From: an uncultured Bacteroidales bacterium
GTDB lineage: Bacteria > Bacteroidota > Bacteroidia > Bacteroidales > CAIXZF01
DNA: 64,000 nucleotides
Assembly (NCBI GenBank): GCA_903923925.1
Contig: CAIXZF010000072.1
Span: 62,001-126,000, forward strand
Direction of reading: 5' to 3'
The notes beneath the pieces are model-generated. The model worked only from the letters and a program-made list of their open reading frames with translations, ran no database searches and had not been told where the DNA came from. Numbering within the stretch: the first letter of the stretch is position 1; every line of letters begins with the position of its first letter. The position numbers and the translations under genes were made by a program. Of this stretch, positions 35,014-44,360 are shown one piece after another.

Positions 35014-35718
35014 TTATAAAGGCAGGCAAAATTTACAACCAAGTAAAATACGGGGAACAGATTTGTATGCTTTTTCTGAGTAATCAATGTTAAATGAGTC
35101 GTGTTCAATAGTGTGATAGTTAACATTACTCCAGGAGACGCCGCCATAAACATCAAGGATTACGCCATATGCAAGATTGTCCCACTGCCTTCCGCCCATT
35201 ATACAGGCTTCTCCTACCTGGTAGCCGATAGCAGCATTGCTCACTGCAGCTGCACCTCTGCCGCTGTTTAAATCGGTAAAAATGTTGTATTTGCGGTATC
35301 TTAATGATCCTTGAATGTAAATACCTTCCATGTCGCCTTCAACAGGGTAAAACCTAAGTCCTCCCTCTGCCATAAATCCCAGCTTTATTTTAGTTCCTCC
35401 ATCATTCGTCCAGTCCTTATTGTAGAAACCATTGAACTCAAATTCAAAATCCCTGTAAGTAGGTCCTAATCCAACTTCGAAACTAAGTTTAGGTTTAAAA
35501 AGTCGCTCATAATTAATAAGTAAAGCACCTCTGCCTATAAGGGAAGAATTCCATTTAATCATGTTCTGCGGGGAGAATTCATCCGATTCCTTTTCAGCTA
35601 CTTCACCCGACACAAAGGGTTTATAAACGATAACTTTACGCTTTGGATTGTCCTGAGCGCTAACAAGAATTGGTACAAGAAGAAGTATGAAAAAAAGGAA
35701 AAAATTTTTAAGTATCAT
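35014..35718 (-). CDS. Outer-membrane beta-barrel protein, KPF family paralog B
   Basis: Signal peptide (FFLFFILLLVPILVSAQ), then RKVIVYKPF, NMIKWNSSLIGRGALLINYE, and the RFYPVEGDMEGIYIQGSLRY motif, ending PRILLGCKFCLPL. These blocks match paralogs A and C. The gene lies 26 bp upstream of the YidD-domain gene and is followed upstream by paralog C, so all four are likely co-transcribed. Confidence 0.82.
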   Translation of the reverse strand: MILKNFFLFFILLLVPILVSAQDNPKRKVIVYKPFVSGEVAEKESDEFSPQNMIKWNSSLIGRGALLINYERLFKPKLSFEVGLGPTYRDFEFEFNGFYNKDWTNDGGTKIKLGFMAEGGLRFYPVEGDMEGIYIQGSLRYRKYNIFTDLNSGRGAAAVSNAAIGYQVGEACIMGGRQWDNLAYGVILDVYGGVSWSNVNYHTIEHDSFNIDYSEKAYKSVPRILLGCKFCLPL

Positions 35719-35774
35719 TGAAAGGATTTTAGCAAATTAGATAAAGATCTCCCCCAAAACCCGGATTTAATAAT

Positions 35775-36470
35775 TTAAAATGGGAAGCCGATTTTCCAGC
35801 CACAAAGAATTGTAGGTGTTGTAAAATTCTGTTTTTCAGCGTACTCATTGTTATTGTCGTCGGTCTTTATATTACGGTAAGCGCCGGTTTCATAGGAAAC
35901 GCCAAAATACCAATCGCTGGTAGTACCCCAGAATGAATCTTCCCACTGATAGCCCAGTGTAAAGCAGGCTTCATTCATATTATATGGAATTTTAGTATTT
36001 GTCAAAACTCCATTATAATCCTGAAGGTCAACGGCTACATTATATTTTCGGGCGCGAAATCCTGTAGATACATAAAACCCGTCCATGTCGCCATCGGATG
36101 GGTAAAACCGTATATATCCCTCTGCCATTAACCCAAGCTTGGCTGTTGGCTTATAGTCCGAATTATTGCTTTCAAGCGTCTTGAAAGCTTCAAAAATATA
36201 ATCCCTGTAGGTAGGTCCAAATCCGAATTCTGCACTGAATTTATGGTTTAGCCTACGCTCATAATTGATTAGAAATGCACCACGAACCAACATAAAATAG
36301 TTCCATTTCATCATATTGTCAAACACCTTTACGTCCTTATCTTTATCAATTTCTTCGGTAGGTACAAAAGGTTTGTAAACCACAACTTTTGGTTGAGTAT
36401 TATTCTGAGCACTTAGAGTAAAAGTAACAAATATAGCTAGTATAGATGTTAAAATAGTTTTGGTTTTCAT
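35775..36470 (-). CDS. Outer-membrane beta-barrel protein, KPF family paralog C
   Basis: Signal peptide (TILTSILAIFVTFTLSAQ), then PKVVVYKPF, NMMKWNYFMLVRGAFLINYE, and RFYPSDGDMDGFYVSTGFRA, ending PTILCGWKIGFPF. The shared motifs with A and B show a local gene family, with this one the most divergent of the three at the N-terminus. First gene of the minus-strand series. Divergent from the 36562 gene. Confidence 0.82.
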   Translation of the reverse strand: MKTKTILTSILAIFVTFTLSAQNNTQPKVVVYKPFVPTEEIDKDKDVKVFDNMMKWNYFMLVRGAFLINYERRLNHKFSAEFGFGPTYRDYIFEAFKTLESNNSDYKPTAKLGLMAEGYIRFYPSDGDMDGFYVSTGFRARKYNVAVDLQDYNGVLTNTKIPYNMNEACFTLGYQWEDSFWGTTSDWYFGVSYETGAYRNIKTDDNNNEYAEKQNFTTPTILCGWKIGFPF

Positions 36471-36561
36471 TGGTAGGTTTTAAAAAAATTCATAATTTTC
36501 ACCTTTGTTATTACAAAGATGAATATTTCCTTTGGATTTCCAAAACTCAAATTAATATACT

Positions 36562-38184
36562 ATGAAAAAACTGGTTCTTACATTAAGTATTCTACTACTA
36601 GCATTGATTGTCTTCTCCCAGGATCCTAAAGTTACGTTCAGCCAGAAGTTAAAAGTTGCCCGTGGTACCGATATTAGAAATGCCTGCAGAGTAGGCGACA
36701 AAATTTTTGTTATTGAGACTGATGGACTAGGGACATCCAAAATGAACATGTCGGTGTATGATGCATCAAGCATGAGTCTTTTAAGCAAGAGACGATTCAA
36801 AGACAGATCATGTAAAGGTGATCCCAATTGCATTGACAATGACTTTGGCTACAGAAGAACATTGTTCTTTAAAAACTCCATGATTATGATCTTCCAGTCC
36901 TATGACCGGACAAGCGATCAGAATTGTCTTTTTGCACAGAAGCTGGATAATGATGGAAATTTTGTTGGCAAGCTCATCATAATCGATAAAATTCCTTCAA
37001 AGAAAAGAAATAATGCCGGTGAATTTAGTATTGAAGTAAGCGAGGACAGTACAAAATTCCTTATAATAAACCAGCCGCCTTTTGATAAGAAAGCGGATGC
37101 CACTATGAACTTCAAGGTTTACAATCCTCAGCTCGAAAATCTTTCTTCTTCAAAACTTGCCACTGACGAAAAGGATAAGAATTCTGACGTAATGGATCAG
37201 CTCCTTGGCAATGACGGGAAAATTTATGTTCTGATGAAAGTTGAGCTTGAAAAGAAGCAACGCAAACGCGGACAATCATCATTCTATTATTCAGTATACA
37301 CCGTTGACCCTACTGATCAATCTGTTGCTGAATACCAGGTTGTTCTTCCAAAAAAGAACATCGAAGATCTCGCCATTAAACTCGACAACGACAGAAATAA
37401 AGTAATCTGTACCGGCTTTTATTCCGATTTGAAATCAAGTGAATATACGGGTAAGGATATCGATGGTTTCTTCTATATGAGGGTAAACGTAAAAACCTCT
37501 GAGGTTGAAGTTTCAGGAACAAAACCGATTGATAAAAAAATGGTATTGGAACTTAAGGAGAAACGGAAACTAAAAGACGGTGAAGGAATTTCCAAAACCT
37601 TTGATATCGTTAAAATTATTAATCATCTGGATGGTACAGTTACACTGCTGGCAGAAAACAGGTATCTCATCATCACACGCACTACTACAACCACTGCAAA
37701 CGGGGCTACTACAACTACTACAACCTATCATTATTACAGAAAAAACATTTTTGTTATAAAAATTGATAAAGATGGTGGCGTGAACTCATTTATTGATATC
37801 CCGAAATACCAATACACTGTTGATGATGGTGGTGTGTATTCCTCGTTTCTGGCCATGGAAAGCGATGATCGCCTTCTCCTGATATATAATGATCACAGAG
37901 ATAATGTGAGTGCTGAGGTAAAAACATTTAAAGACTGCAAAAGAATGCCAATGCTTAAAAAAGCTGTTCTTGTTATGGTTGAGGTGATGCCTGACGGTTC
38001 TTACACTAAAAAAATTCTTCAGGATAATGTGAAAACCGGATCTACATTTTTGCCCGAATCTGGTTTCAGAATTTCCAATGGGACTTATGTTGTTCCTGCA
38101 GTTGATAATCCTGGAGCAGTTTCCTGTGGTTGTTTTATGATGTTTGTTAAACAAGCGCTTTGTCTGGCGAAGATTGAGATGTAA
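36562..38184 (+). CDS. Secreted hypothetical protein, probably beta-propeller
   Basis: A 540-residue protein with a clear signal peptide (LVLTLSILLLALIVFSQ). The body has repeated YD/NDGKIYVLMKV-like strand segments and the low-complexity tract TTTTTANGATTTTTTYHYY; alternation of short aromatic/hydrophobic strands suggests a beta-propeller but no named family was recognised. Cysteines near RSCKGDPNC and SCGC could form disulfides. It is divergent from OMP paralog C and convergent with the 38221 gene. Function not assigned. Confidence 0.65.
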   Translation: MKKLVLTLSILLLALIVFSQDPKVTFSQKLKVARGTDIRNACRVGDKIFVIETDGLGTSKMNMSVYDASSMSLLSKRRFKDRSCKGDPNCIDNDFGYRRTLFFKNSMIMIFQSYDRTSDQNCLFAQKLDNDGNFVGKLIIIDKIPSKKRNNAGEFSIEVSEDSTKFLIINQPPFDKKADATMNFKVYNPQLENLSSSKLATDEKDKNSDVMDQLLGNDGKIYVLMKVELEKKQRKRGQSSFYYSVYTVDPTDQSVAEYQVVLPKKNIEDLAIKLDNDRNKVICTGFYSDLKSSEYTGKDIDGFFYMRVNVKTSEVEVSGTKPIDKKMVLELKEKRKLKDGEGISKTFDIVKIINHLDGTVTLLAENRYLIITRTTTTTANGATTTTTTYHYYRKNIFVIKIDKDGGVNSFIDIPKYQYTVDDGGVYSSFLAMESDDRLLLIYNDHRDNVSAEVKTFKDCKRMPMLKKAVLVMVEVMPDGSYTKKILQDNVKTGSTFLPESGFRISNGTYVVPAVDNPGAVSCGCFMMFVKQALCLAKIEM

Positions 38185-38220
38185 TTCAGGCACTTATCAT
38201 TCGCTTTTTGCATAAATCTG

Positions 38221-39249
38221 CTACAGAATATCGTATTTACGTTTTTCCTTTTGCTTTGACCAGCTATATACAAATATGCTGGTCAAAGTTATTATTAGGC
38301 AAAACCAAAGCAGAAGCTGCCAGTTGTTCTGTGATTTGTAGAGGTAGGTTCCCAGGTTTCCGATAATGAGCCATTGGAAAACGTAAAAGCGTGTAACATT
38401 TTTGCCTGTCCACTTAAAATAGTTAAAGACAGGATTGTCTGGAAACCTTTCATTAACAAGCATGAAAATTGCCGACCAGAAACCAATGAACAGCAAAGTC
38501 CAGAGAAAAAATACAATGCCGTGATGGTAATATAATTCCAGCTGATGGGTAATATCTGCCGCCTGACTGATTGTGAAAATGATGATCAAACCTGCAAGGG
38601 CAGTCCACGAAAGAATCCTCTTTCGCGTAAGAATATTTTCAAGAATTGGCTTTTCAAGAAGAGAAAAAGTATACCCTGCAATAGGATAAGCAAGCCAGGG
38701 GAAGAGAGGAAAATAGGACCATGAGAAATTTCCTCCGAAATATGCAATCGGGTAATTCTTCCAGCTCGGATCAAGCGGGATATAAGAAAAAAGTGGTGTA
38801 ATTAGAACGATTACTACCGCCATTCCGCCCCACAAATAGAAATTATCTTTAAATATTGGTCTTAAAAAGGCAATAGCTATCAGGCTCAATCCAGCGAGAA
38901 ATAAGATATCCACGCCGAAAATATATTCGAAAGGATTTACCTGAATCTGTTCGGTAAAATGATCAAAAATCAGATGCAGGTTCAAGCCGATGTTCAACAA
39001 TAATCCCCAGAGCAGCAGTTTGAATCCCCTGAAAACCATTTTTGAGGTATTCTTAGCAGATATGGCCAGAAAATAGCCCATAACCGCCATGAAAATTGGT
39101 GCCGCCGGTGGCCCTCCAAGGAAGAGTGAAACCTTTCCGATGTTCGACAAGTAAAGCCCCTGCTGAGCAAACAGTTCCATGAGATGTACCTGAACCATTA
39201 GTACCACTGCAATTCCTTTTAATAGATCGGGAGTAGATTTGCGTTCCAA
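38221..39249 (-). CDS. Membrane acyltransferase-like protein (DUF1624/heparan-alpha-glucosaminide N-acetyltransferase fold)
   Basis: A 342-residue protein with about ten transmembrane helices. The N-terminal motif RKSTPDLLKGIAVVLMVQVH resembles the KG..M.LMI.VH signature of DUF1624 and HGSNAT-like membrane acyltransferases, and APIFMAVMGYFL follows. Members transfer acyl groups across the membrane. The His and Asp of the first helix are present. No neighbour points to a substrate. Confidence 0.75.
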   Translation of the reverse strand: MERKSTPDLLKGIAVVLMVQVHLMELFAQQGLYLSNIGKVSLFLGGPPAAPIFMAVMGYFLAISAKNTSKMVFRGFKLLLWGLLLNIGLNLHLIFDHFTEQIQVNPFEYIFGVDILFLAGLSLIAIAFLRPIFKDNFYLWGGMAVVIVLITPLFSYIPLDPSWKNYPIAYFGGNFSWSYFPLFPWLAYPIAGYTFSLLEKPILENILTRKRILSWTALAGLIIIFTISQAADITHQLELYYHHGIVFFLWTLLFIGFWSAIFMLVNERFPDNPVFNYFKWTGKNVTRFYVFQWLIIGNLGTYLYKSQNNWQLLLWFCLIITLTSIFVYSWSKQKEKRKYDIL

Positions 39250-39436
39250 TTGATTGATTATTATAGTTTAACAAAATTTAGTTTAACCGAAATTCTGCAA
39301 TTAATTTTTGTAGCTGCGAAGGTAGCAATGCCAAAAAGAATAGCAAGAGCTGATTATAATCTTATACAATTTGTTTATAATTCTATAAACTCTAATTCTT
39401 GAGTTCCCGTTAATATTGCAAAAAAAAATTACTATC

Positions 39437-39700
39437 ATGAAGTTAAAACCAAATATTGCCGTGAGTGAGTCGGGTTTTGTGTTTAACCCTGCTACCGGAG
39501 AGTCGTTCACCCTGAATCCAATCGGTGCAGAAATTATAGCTAAAATCCATGAAGGCCTCGATTATTCAGAAATTTCTGAATGGGTAAAAAAGGAATACAC
39601 AACAGATGAAGCCACTTTTGAGAGAGATTTCAACGATTTTGTTGGTCAGCTAAAAATTAATGGCCTTTTTGAGAAAAGCAAAAATGAAGAGAAAGCTTAA
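39437..39700 (+). CDS. PqqD-like protein (RiPP recognition-type domain)
   Basis: An 87-residue protein from the ATG at 39437 (the track begins at 39416). The sequence MKLKPNIAVSESGFVFNPAT then GESFTLNPIGAEIIAKIHEG matches the PqqD fold, which binds the leader of a peptide substrate in RiPP pathways; it may instead be a carrier- or adaptor-like domain here. It overlaps the ATP-grasp gene by 17 bp, suggesting translational coupling. It is the first gene of a six-gene plus-strand cluster. No clear precursor peptide was found upstream. Confidence 0.8.
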   Translation: MKLKPNIAVSESGFVFNPATGESFTLNPIGAEIIAKIHEGLDYSEISEWVKKEYTTDEATFERDFNDFVGQLKINGLFEKSKNEEKA

Positions 39701-40727
39701 TATTGGCGTAACCGCACTGAACGCTATCGACAGTCCGGGGCCAGGAGTACCAGTTATCAGGGCACTCAGGGAGGCAGAGTCCTTTGATGTAAATATCATA
39801 GGCCTGTCCTATGAATCACTTGAGCCGGGAATTTATATGCATGATCTGGTAAACAAGACCTACCATATACCATACCCATCATCTGGTATGGACGCATTAA
39901 TGTACAGGCTGAACTATATTCATGAGAAGGAAAAACTCGATGTAATCATTCCGAATTTCGATGCCGAGCTTTTCTCTTTTATGAAACTTTCAGACAAACT
40001 GAAAGATATGGGAATTCATACATTCCTCCCCACAATTCCGCAGTTTGAGGAAAGACATAAACATAATCTGCCAGAATTTGGTGAGAAATACGGATTAAAT
40101 GTCCCGAAAAGTAAGGCAATTTATGATCCTGTTGAAATTCAGAGCATTGCTGGAGAGTATAGCTATCCGATTGTTGTAAAAGGCAAATTTTATGATGCAA
40201 GTATAGCCTACAATTATGAGCAGGCCAAAAGCTACTATAACAAGATTTCTGCAAAATGGGGTTTGCCAATTATTATCCAGGAATTTGTGCACGGTACAGA
40301 GTTTAATGTAACCGGGCTGGGCGATGGAAATGGAAATACAATTGCCGCCGTTCCAATGCGTAAACAGTACATCACAGACAAAGGAAAGGCCTGGGGCGGA
40401 ATTACCGTCGACGATAAGCGCATGCTCGACCTTACCGATAAATTTATCAGCCAGTCGAAGTGGCGTGGAGCATTCGAACTTGAACTTATCAAGGCTCAGG
40501 ATAACGAATTCTATATCCTCGAAATAAATCCCCGCATCCCAGCATGGATTTACCTGGCAGTGGGAGTTGGGCAGAATATTCCCGAAGCCCTTGTAAACCT
40601 TGCCCTGGGCGAAAAGGTATATCCTTTTACTTCCTTCGATGTGGGTAAAATGTTTATCCGGTATTCATGGGATATGATAGTTGATCGTTCAGAATTTGAG
40701 CAGATTTCTGTACAAGGTGAATTGTAA
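39684..40727 (+). CDS. ATP-grasp ligase
   Basis: This ~347-residue protein starts at the ATG at 39684 and overlaps the PqqD-like gene. It has an N-terminal Rossmann-like part (LNIGVTALNAIDSPGPGVPV), a central YPIVVKGKFYDASIAYNYEQ nucleotide-binding segment, IIIQEFVHGTEFNVTG, and the C-terminal metal/substrate motif FELELIKAQDNEFYILEINP with RIPAW. That is the classical ATP-grasp arrangement, in which a carboxylate is activated as acyl-phosphate and joined to an amine. Being paired with a PqqD-like protein suggests peptide-directed ligation. The substrate is unknown. Confidence 0.88.
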   Translation: MKRKLNIGVTALNAIDSPGPGVPVIRALREAESFDVNIIGLSYESLEPGIYMHDLVNKTYHIPYPSSGMDALMYRLNYIHEKEKLDVIIPNFDAELFSFMKLSDKLKDMGIHTFLPTIPQFEERHKHNLPEFGEKYGLNVPKSKAIYDPVEIQSIAGEYSYPIVVKGKFYDASIAYNYEQAKSYYNKISAKWGLPIIIQEFVHGTEFNVTGLGDGNGNTIAAVPMRKQYITDKGKAWGGITVDDKRMLDLTDKFISQSKWRGAFELELIKAQDNEFYILEINPRIPAWIYLAVGVGQNIPEALVNLALGEKVYPFTSFDVGKMFIRYSWDMIVDRSEFEQISVQGEL

Positions 40728-40756
40728 TTAGTATGAATTTTTAAAATCAGAATAGA

Positions 40757-42124
40757 ATGTCAATCAGCGATAAAAAAAGATACGAAAGGCCGATGATTAA
40801 GAAGATGGAGGCCGGCGTTCCAAATAAATTCGGGCTCAGATCTGAATACACTCCAATGCAGGAGATCGACGGAGTTAGTATTAAACAGCTTTTAAAGGAC
40901 TACGGTACCCCGGTTTTTGTGTTATCAGAAACCACCATCCGTTCGACCTTCCAGAAAGCAAAAAAAGCATTTACAACACGATATCCTAAAGTTCAGTTTG
41001 CCTGGTCGTACAAAACAAATTATCTGGATGCCGTTTGTAAGGTTTTTCATCAGGAAGGTTCATGGGCAGAAGTCGTGTCAGGTTTCGAATACGATAAGGC
41101 AATAAATAATGGCGTTTCAGGAAAGAAAATAATTTTTAACGGACCCGATAAAACAGAAAATGACCTGGTTAAAGCCATTAACAATGAGTCACTTATTCAT
41201 ATTGACCATCTAGATGAACTTTACCTTCTTATCGAAATTGCCGATAAATTAAATGTACGTCCAAAGGTTGCCATCAGGGTAAACATGGATACAGGTGTAT
41301 ATCCTATGTGGGACCGATTTGGTTTTAATTATGAAAACGGACAGGCATGGGATGCAATAAATAAAATCATGCGCTCCGGCAAAATGGAACTTATGGGGCT
41401 GCATACACATATAGGAACGTTTATGCTCTCTCCAAACGCATATGCGATTGCTGCTTCCAAACTTGCCGATCTCGCAATCAGCCTTGAACAGAAGTACAAT
41501 CATAAGGTGAAATACATTGATATGGGTGGTGGATTTGCTTCCAAAAACACGCTTAAAGGAGCATATCTCCCAGGTACAGATACTAATCCAAGCTTTGACG
41601 ATTTTGCAGAATCAATTACAACGGCACTTTTAAATGCAAATTTCAAAAGTGATGAGATGCCACTATTGATACTGGAAACAGGACGCGCCCTGATTGATGA
41701 GGCTGGTTATTTACTTGGAACAGTTATTGCCAACAAACGCGCTTCTACTGGTAAACGGCTCACAATTATGGATATTGGCGTAAATATACTCTTCACCGCT
41801 TTCTGGTACGATCATAAAATTACTCCTGCTCAGCCATTCACCCATTATACTGAAGAAACTGCTATTTATGGCCCACTTTGTATGAACATTGATGTAATAC
41901 GCGAAAATATAAATCTTCCCTTGCTTAATAAAGGAGATAACATGGTAGTTCATTATGTGGGAGCCTATAATATGACCCAATGGATGCAGTTTATTACCTT
42001 ACGCCCGAAAGTTGTTTTAATCGATACAAATGGTACTCCTCATGTTATCCGGGAGAACGAAACGAATGAAACAATTACTTCCTTAGAAAAGACACCTCAG
42101 CACCTGTCAAGTTTTAATCTTTAA
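40757..42124 (+). CDS. Fold-III PLP decarboxylase-like enzyme (LysA/ornithine-decarboxylase type)
   Basis: A 455-residue protein with an N-terminal ~40-residue extension before the catalytic domain. Recognisable motifs are FAWSYKTNYLDAV (PLP lysine), LHTHIGTF, YIDMGGGFASKNTL, LETGRALIDEAGYLL, YGPLCMNIDVI (with the Cys usual in DapDC/ODC enzymes) and VGAYNMTQW. These fit diaminopimelate decarboxylase and relatives. Since it lies inside the PqqD/ATP-grasp cluster rather than next to lysine genes, its substrate may be specific to this pathway (an amino acid or aminoacyl product). The key PLP residues appear intact. Confidence 0.85.
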   Translation: MSISDKKRYERPMIKKMEAGVPNKFGLRSEYTPMQEIDGVSIKQLLKDYGTPVFVLSETTIRSTFQKAKKAFTTRYPKVQFAWSYKTNYLDAVCKVFHQEGSWAEVVSGFEYDKAINNGVSGKKIIFNGPDKTENDLVKAINNESLIHIDHLDELYLLIEIADKLNVRPKVAIRVNMDTGVYPMWDRFGFNYENGQAWDAINKIMRSGKMELMGLHTHIGTFMLSPNAYAIAASKLADLAISLEQKYNHKVKYIDMGGGFASKNTLKGAYLPGTDTNPSFDDFAESITTALLNANFKSDEMPLLILETGRALIDEAGYLLGTVIANKRASTGKRLTIMDIGVNILFTAFWYDHKITPAQPFTHYTEETAIYGPLCMNIDVIRENINLPLLNKGDNMVVHYVGAYNMTQWMQFITLRPKVVLIDTNGTPHVIRENETNETITSLEKTPQHLSSFNL

Positions 42125-42152
42125 TTAGTTAATAGAATCAGAAGGTTAAATC

Positions 42153-44360
42153 ATGAATAAATTCCGGCAGCTTTTCCCTCACTTCGTTCAGGCATTGCTT
42201 AACAGCTATACCCAGATCTTTTTCAGTAACAGCCTTGTGTTTGGTGCATTGATCATGCTTGTTACTTTCTTTGATTTCTGGGCAGGATTAAGCGGGATAA
42301 CTGCCGTTCTGGTTGCCAATGGCCTGGCATACATTATTGGTTTTAACCGCTTTAATATCCGTTCGGGGTATTATGGCTTTAACAGCCTTCTGGTAGGACT
42401 TGGGATCGGGGTTTACTTTAAACCCGGACTGGAACTCTTTCTTGTTATTGCTTTTGCAGCCTTATTAACATTGTTTATTACTATAGCATTGGAAGGAGTG
42501 ATCGGGAAATATGGTCTGCCATATCTCAGCATTCCTTTCCTTCTTGGAATATGGCTCGTAACCTTAGCTTCCCGTCAATTTCACCACCTTGAAATTTCGG
42601 AGAGAGGTATATATTCCTTAAACGAAATGTATATGCTCGGCGGCGTTCAAATGGTGAATATTTATGAGTGGTTTAACGACCTCAACTTACCAACTACTAT
42701 AACGATCTATTTCAGGTCGCTTGGGGCTATTTTCTTCCAGTATCATTTGTTTCCCGGAATTATCATTGCAATCGGACTAATCTATTTTTCCAGGATTGCA
42801 TTCCTGCTGTCATTGCTGGGGTTTTATTCCGCTTATGCTTATTATTCCTACATCGGAGCCAATTTCGATGAGCTGACCTATGGATACATTGGCTTTAATT
42901 TTATTTTGACAGCAATTGCTATTGGTGGTTTTTTTGTTGTTTCTTCCCGTTACTCCTTCCTTTGGGTAATACTCCTAACTCCTTTGATTTCATTTATTAT
43001 CACAGGTTTTAATACGATTCTTGCTACCTGGCAACTTTCAATATATTCGCTACCTTTCAATATTATTGTTGTAATGTTCCTTTATACACTCAGGTTCAGG
43101 GAGCGTTTTTATCTGAAACCGGAAATGGTTCTTTTTCAGCAATATTCGCCGGAACGGAATTTATATTCACAAATTAACAACAAGAACCGCTTTAAAAATG
43201 CCTTGTACTATCAGATTTATCTCCCATTTTTTGGAGAGTGGACTGTTACCCAGGCTCACAGTGGCAATCATACACATAAGGGAGATTGGCGCCACGCCTG
43301 GGATTTTGAAATTGTCGACGAAAATGCAAAGGTTTATAAGGGAGATGGACTGAAACTTGAGGATTATTATTGCTTCAATAAGCCAGTGTTGGCACCTGCT
43401 GACGGTTATATTGTTGAAATAATTGATTATATTGATGATAATGCAATTGGTGAAATGAACATCCAGAATAACTGGGGTAACACAATTGTAATTAAGCATC
43501 TGGAAGGTTTGTATACAAAGTTATGTCATCTGAAAAAGGAGAGCATTAAGGTAAAATCTGGCGACTATGTGAAGAAGGGAGATAATATAGCTCTTGTAGG
43601 GAATTCAGGTCGCTCTCCGATTCCGCATCTCCATTTCCAGATTCAGGCTACCCCTTATATCGGATCTAAAACACTCGATTACCCCTTGGGAAATTATATA
43701 CGGCACTATAATGGCTTGTTTAATTTCATGTCCTATGATCGTCCGTTGCAAGGAGATATTGTTTCTAATGTTCAGAAAAACAATACCTTGAATAAAGCTT
43801 TTAACTTGATTCCGGGCCAGAGTATACAACTTAAAATGCAGGATAAGAAACAATCGCGAAATGAACAATTCGATTGGGAAGTTCAAAGCGATATTTATAA
43901 TTATACCTATATTTTCTGTGAACAAACCAATTCTAAAGCCTATTTTCATAATGATGGAAATGTGTTCTATTTTACACGTTTCGAGGGTAATAAACGTTCA
44001 TTACTCTTTGCTTTCTACCTTGCCGCCTATAAAGTACTTACAGGCTTTTACAAGGGTTTACAGATTACCGATACTCTGCCACCAGGAGAGTTAAATAATA
44101 TTGTTTTCCTCACGCTTCAGGATTTTATAGCACCATTCTACGTATTTCTGAAAACTGAATATAAGATCGATTATGTAAACATTGAAGACGATTTCGGAAA
44201 AAGCGAAATTCATTTGAAATCCGAAGCTGATGCTAAAATCGGAAATTGGATAGTAAAGAAATTTGAATTTGAGATAGTTATTAAAAATGAGCGTTTCGAG
44301 CGCTTATCCATTATTACAAATAACAGGAGGATTGAAGTTAGTGAGATCGAATCAAATTAG
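42153..44360 (+). CDS. Urea-transporter-like membrane domain fused to M23 (LytM) peptidase
   Basis: This 735-residue fusion has an N-terminal ~320-residue membrane part with the urea-transporter pattern (LANGLAYIIGFNRF-like helices, RSGYYGFNSLLVGLGIG) and about ten helices. From about residue 355 comes an M23 metallopeptidase domain: HAWDFEI (first ligands), GDYVKKGDNIALVGNSGRSP, and HLHFQI (HxH). A ~200-residue C-terminal part follows. Zinc ligands are all present, so hydrolysis of peptidoglycan is possible. The fusion places a channel in the inner membrane next to a wall-cutting domain. It overlaps the downstream barrel gene. Direction of transport is not evident. Confidence 0.85.
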   Translation: MNKFRQLFPHFVQALLNSYTQIFFSNSLVFGALIMLVTFFDFWAGLSGITAVLVANGLAYIIGFNRFNIRSGYYGFNSLLVGLGIGVYFKPGLELFLVIAFAALLTLFITIALEGVIGKYGLPYLSIPFLLGIWLVTLASRQFHHLEISERGIYSLNEMYMLGGVQMVNIYEWFNDLNLPTTITIYFRSLGAIFFQYHLFPGIIIAIGLIYFSRIAFLLSLLGFYSAYAYYSYIGANFDELTYGYIGFNFILTAIAIGGFFVVSSRYSFLWVILLTPLISFIITGFNTILATWQLSIYSLPFNIIVVMFLYTLRFRERFYLKPEMVLFQQYSPERNLYSQINNKNRFKNALYYQIYLPFFGEWTVTQAHSGNHTHKGDWRHAWDFEIVDENAKVYKGDGLKLEDYYCFNKPVLAPADGYIVEIIDYIDDNAIGEMNIQNNWGNTIVIKHLEGLYTKLCHLKKESIKVKSGDYVKKGDNIALVGNSGRSPIPHLHFQIQATPYIGSKTLDYPLGNYIRHYNGLFNFMSYDRPLQGDIVSNVQKNNTLNKAFNLIPGQSIQLKMQDKKQSRNEQFDWEVQSDIYNYTYIFCEQTNSKAYFHNDGNVFYFTRFEGNKRSLLFAFYLAAYKVLTGFYKGLQITDTLPPGELNNIVFLTLQDFIAPFYVFLKTEYKIDYVNIEDDFGKSEIHLKSEADAKIGNWIVKKFEFEIVIKNERFERLSIITNNRRIEVSEIESN

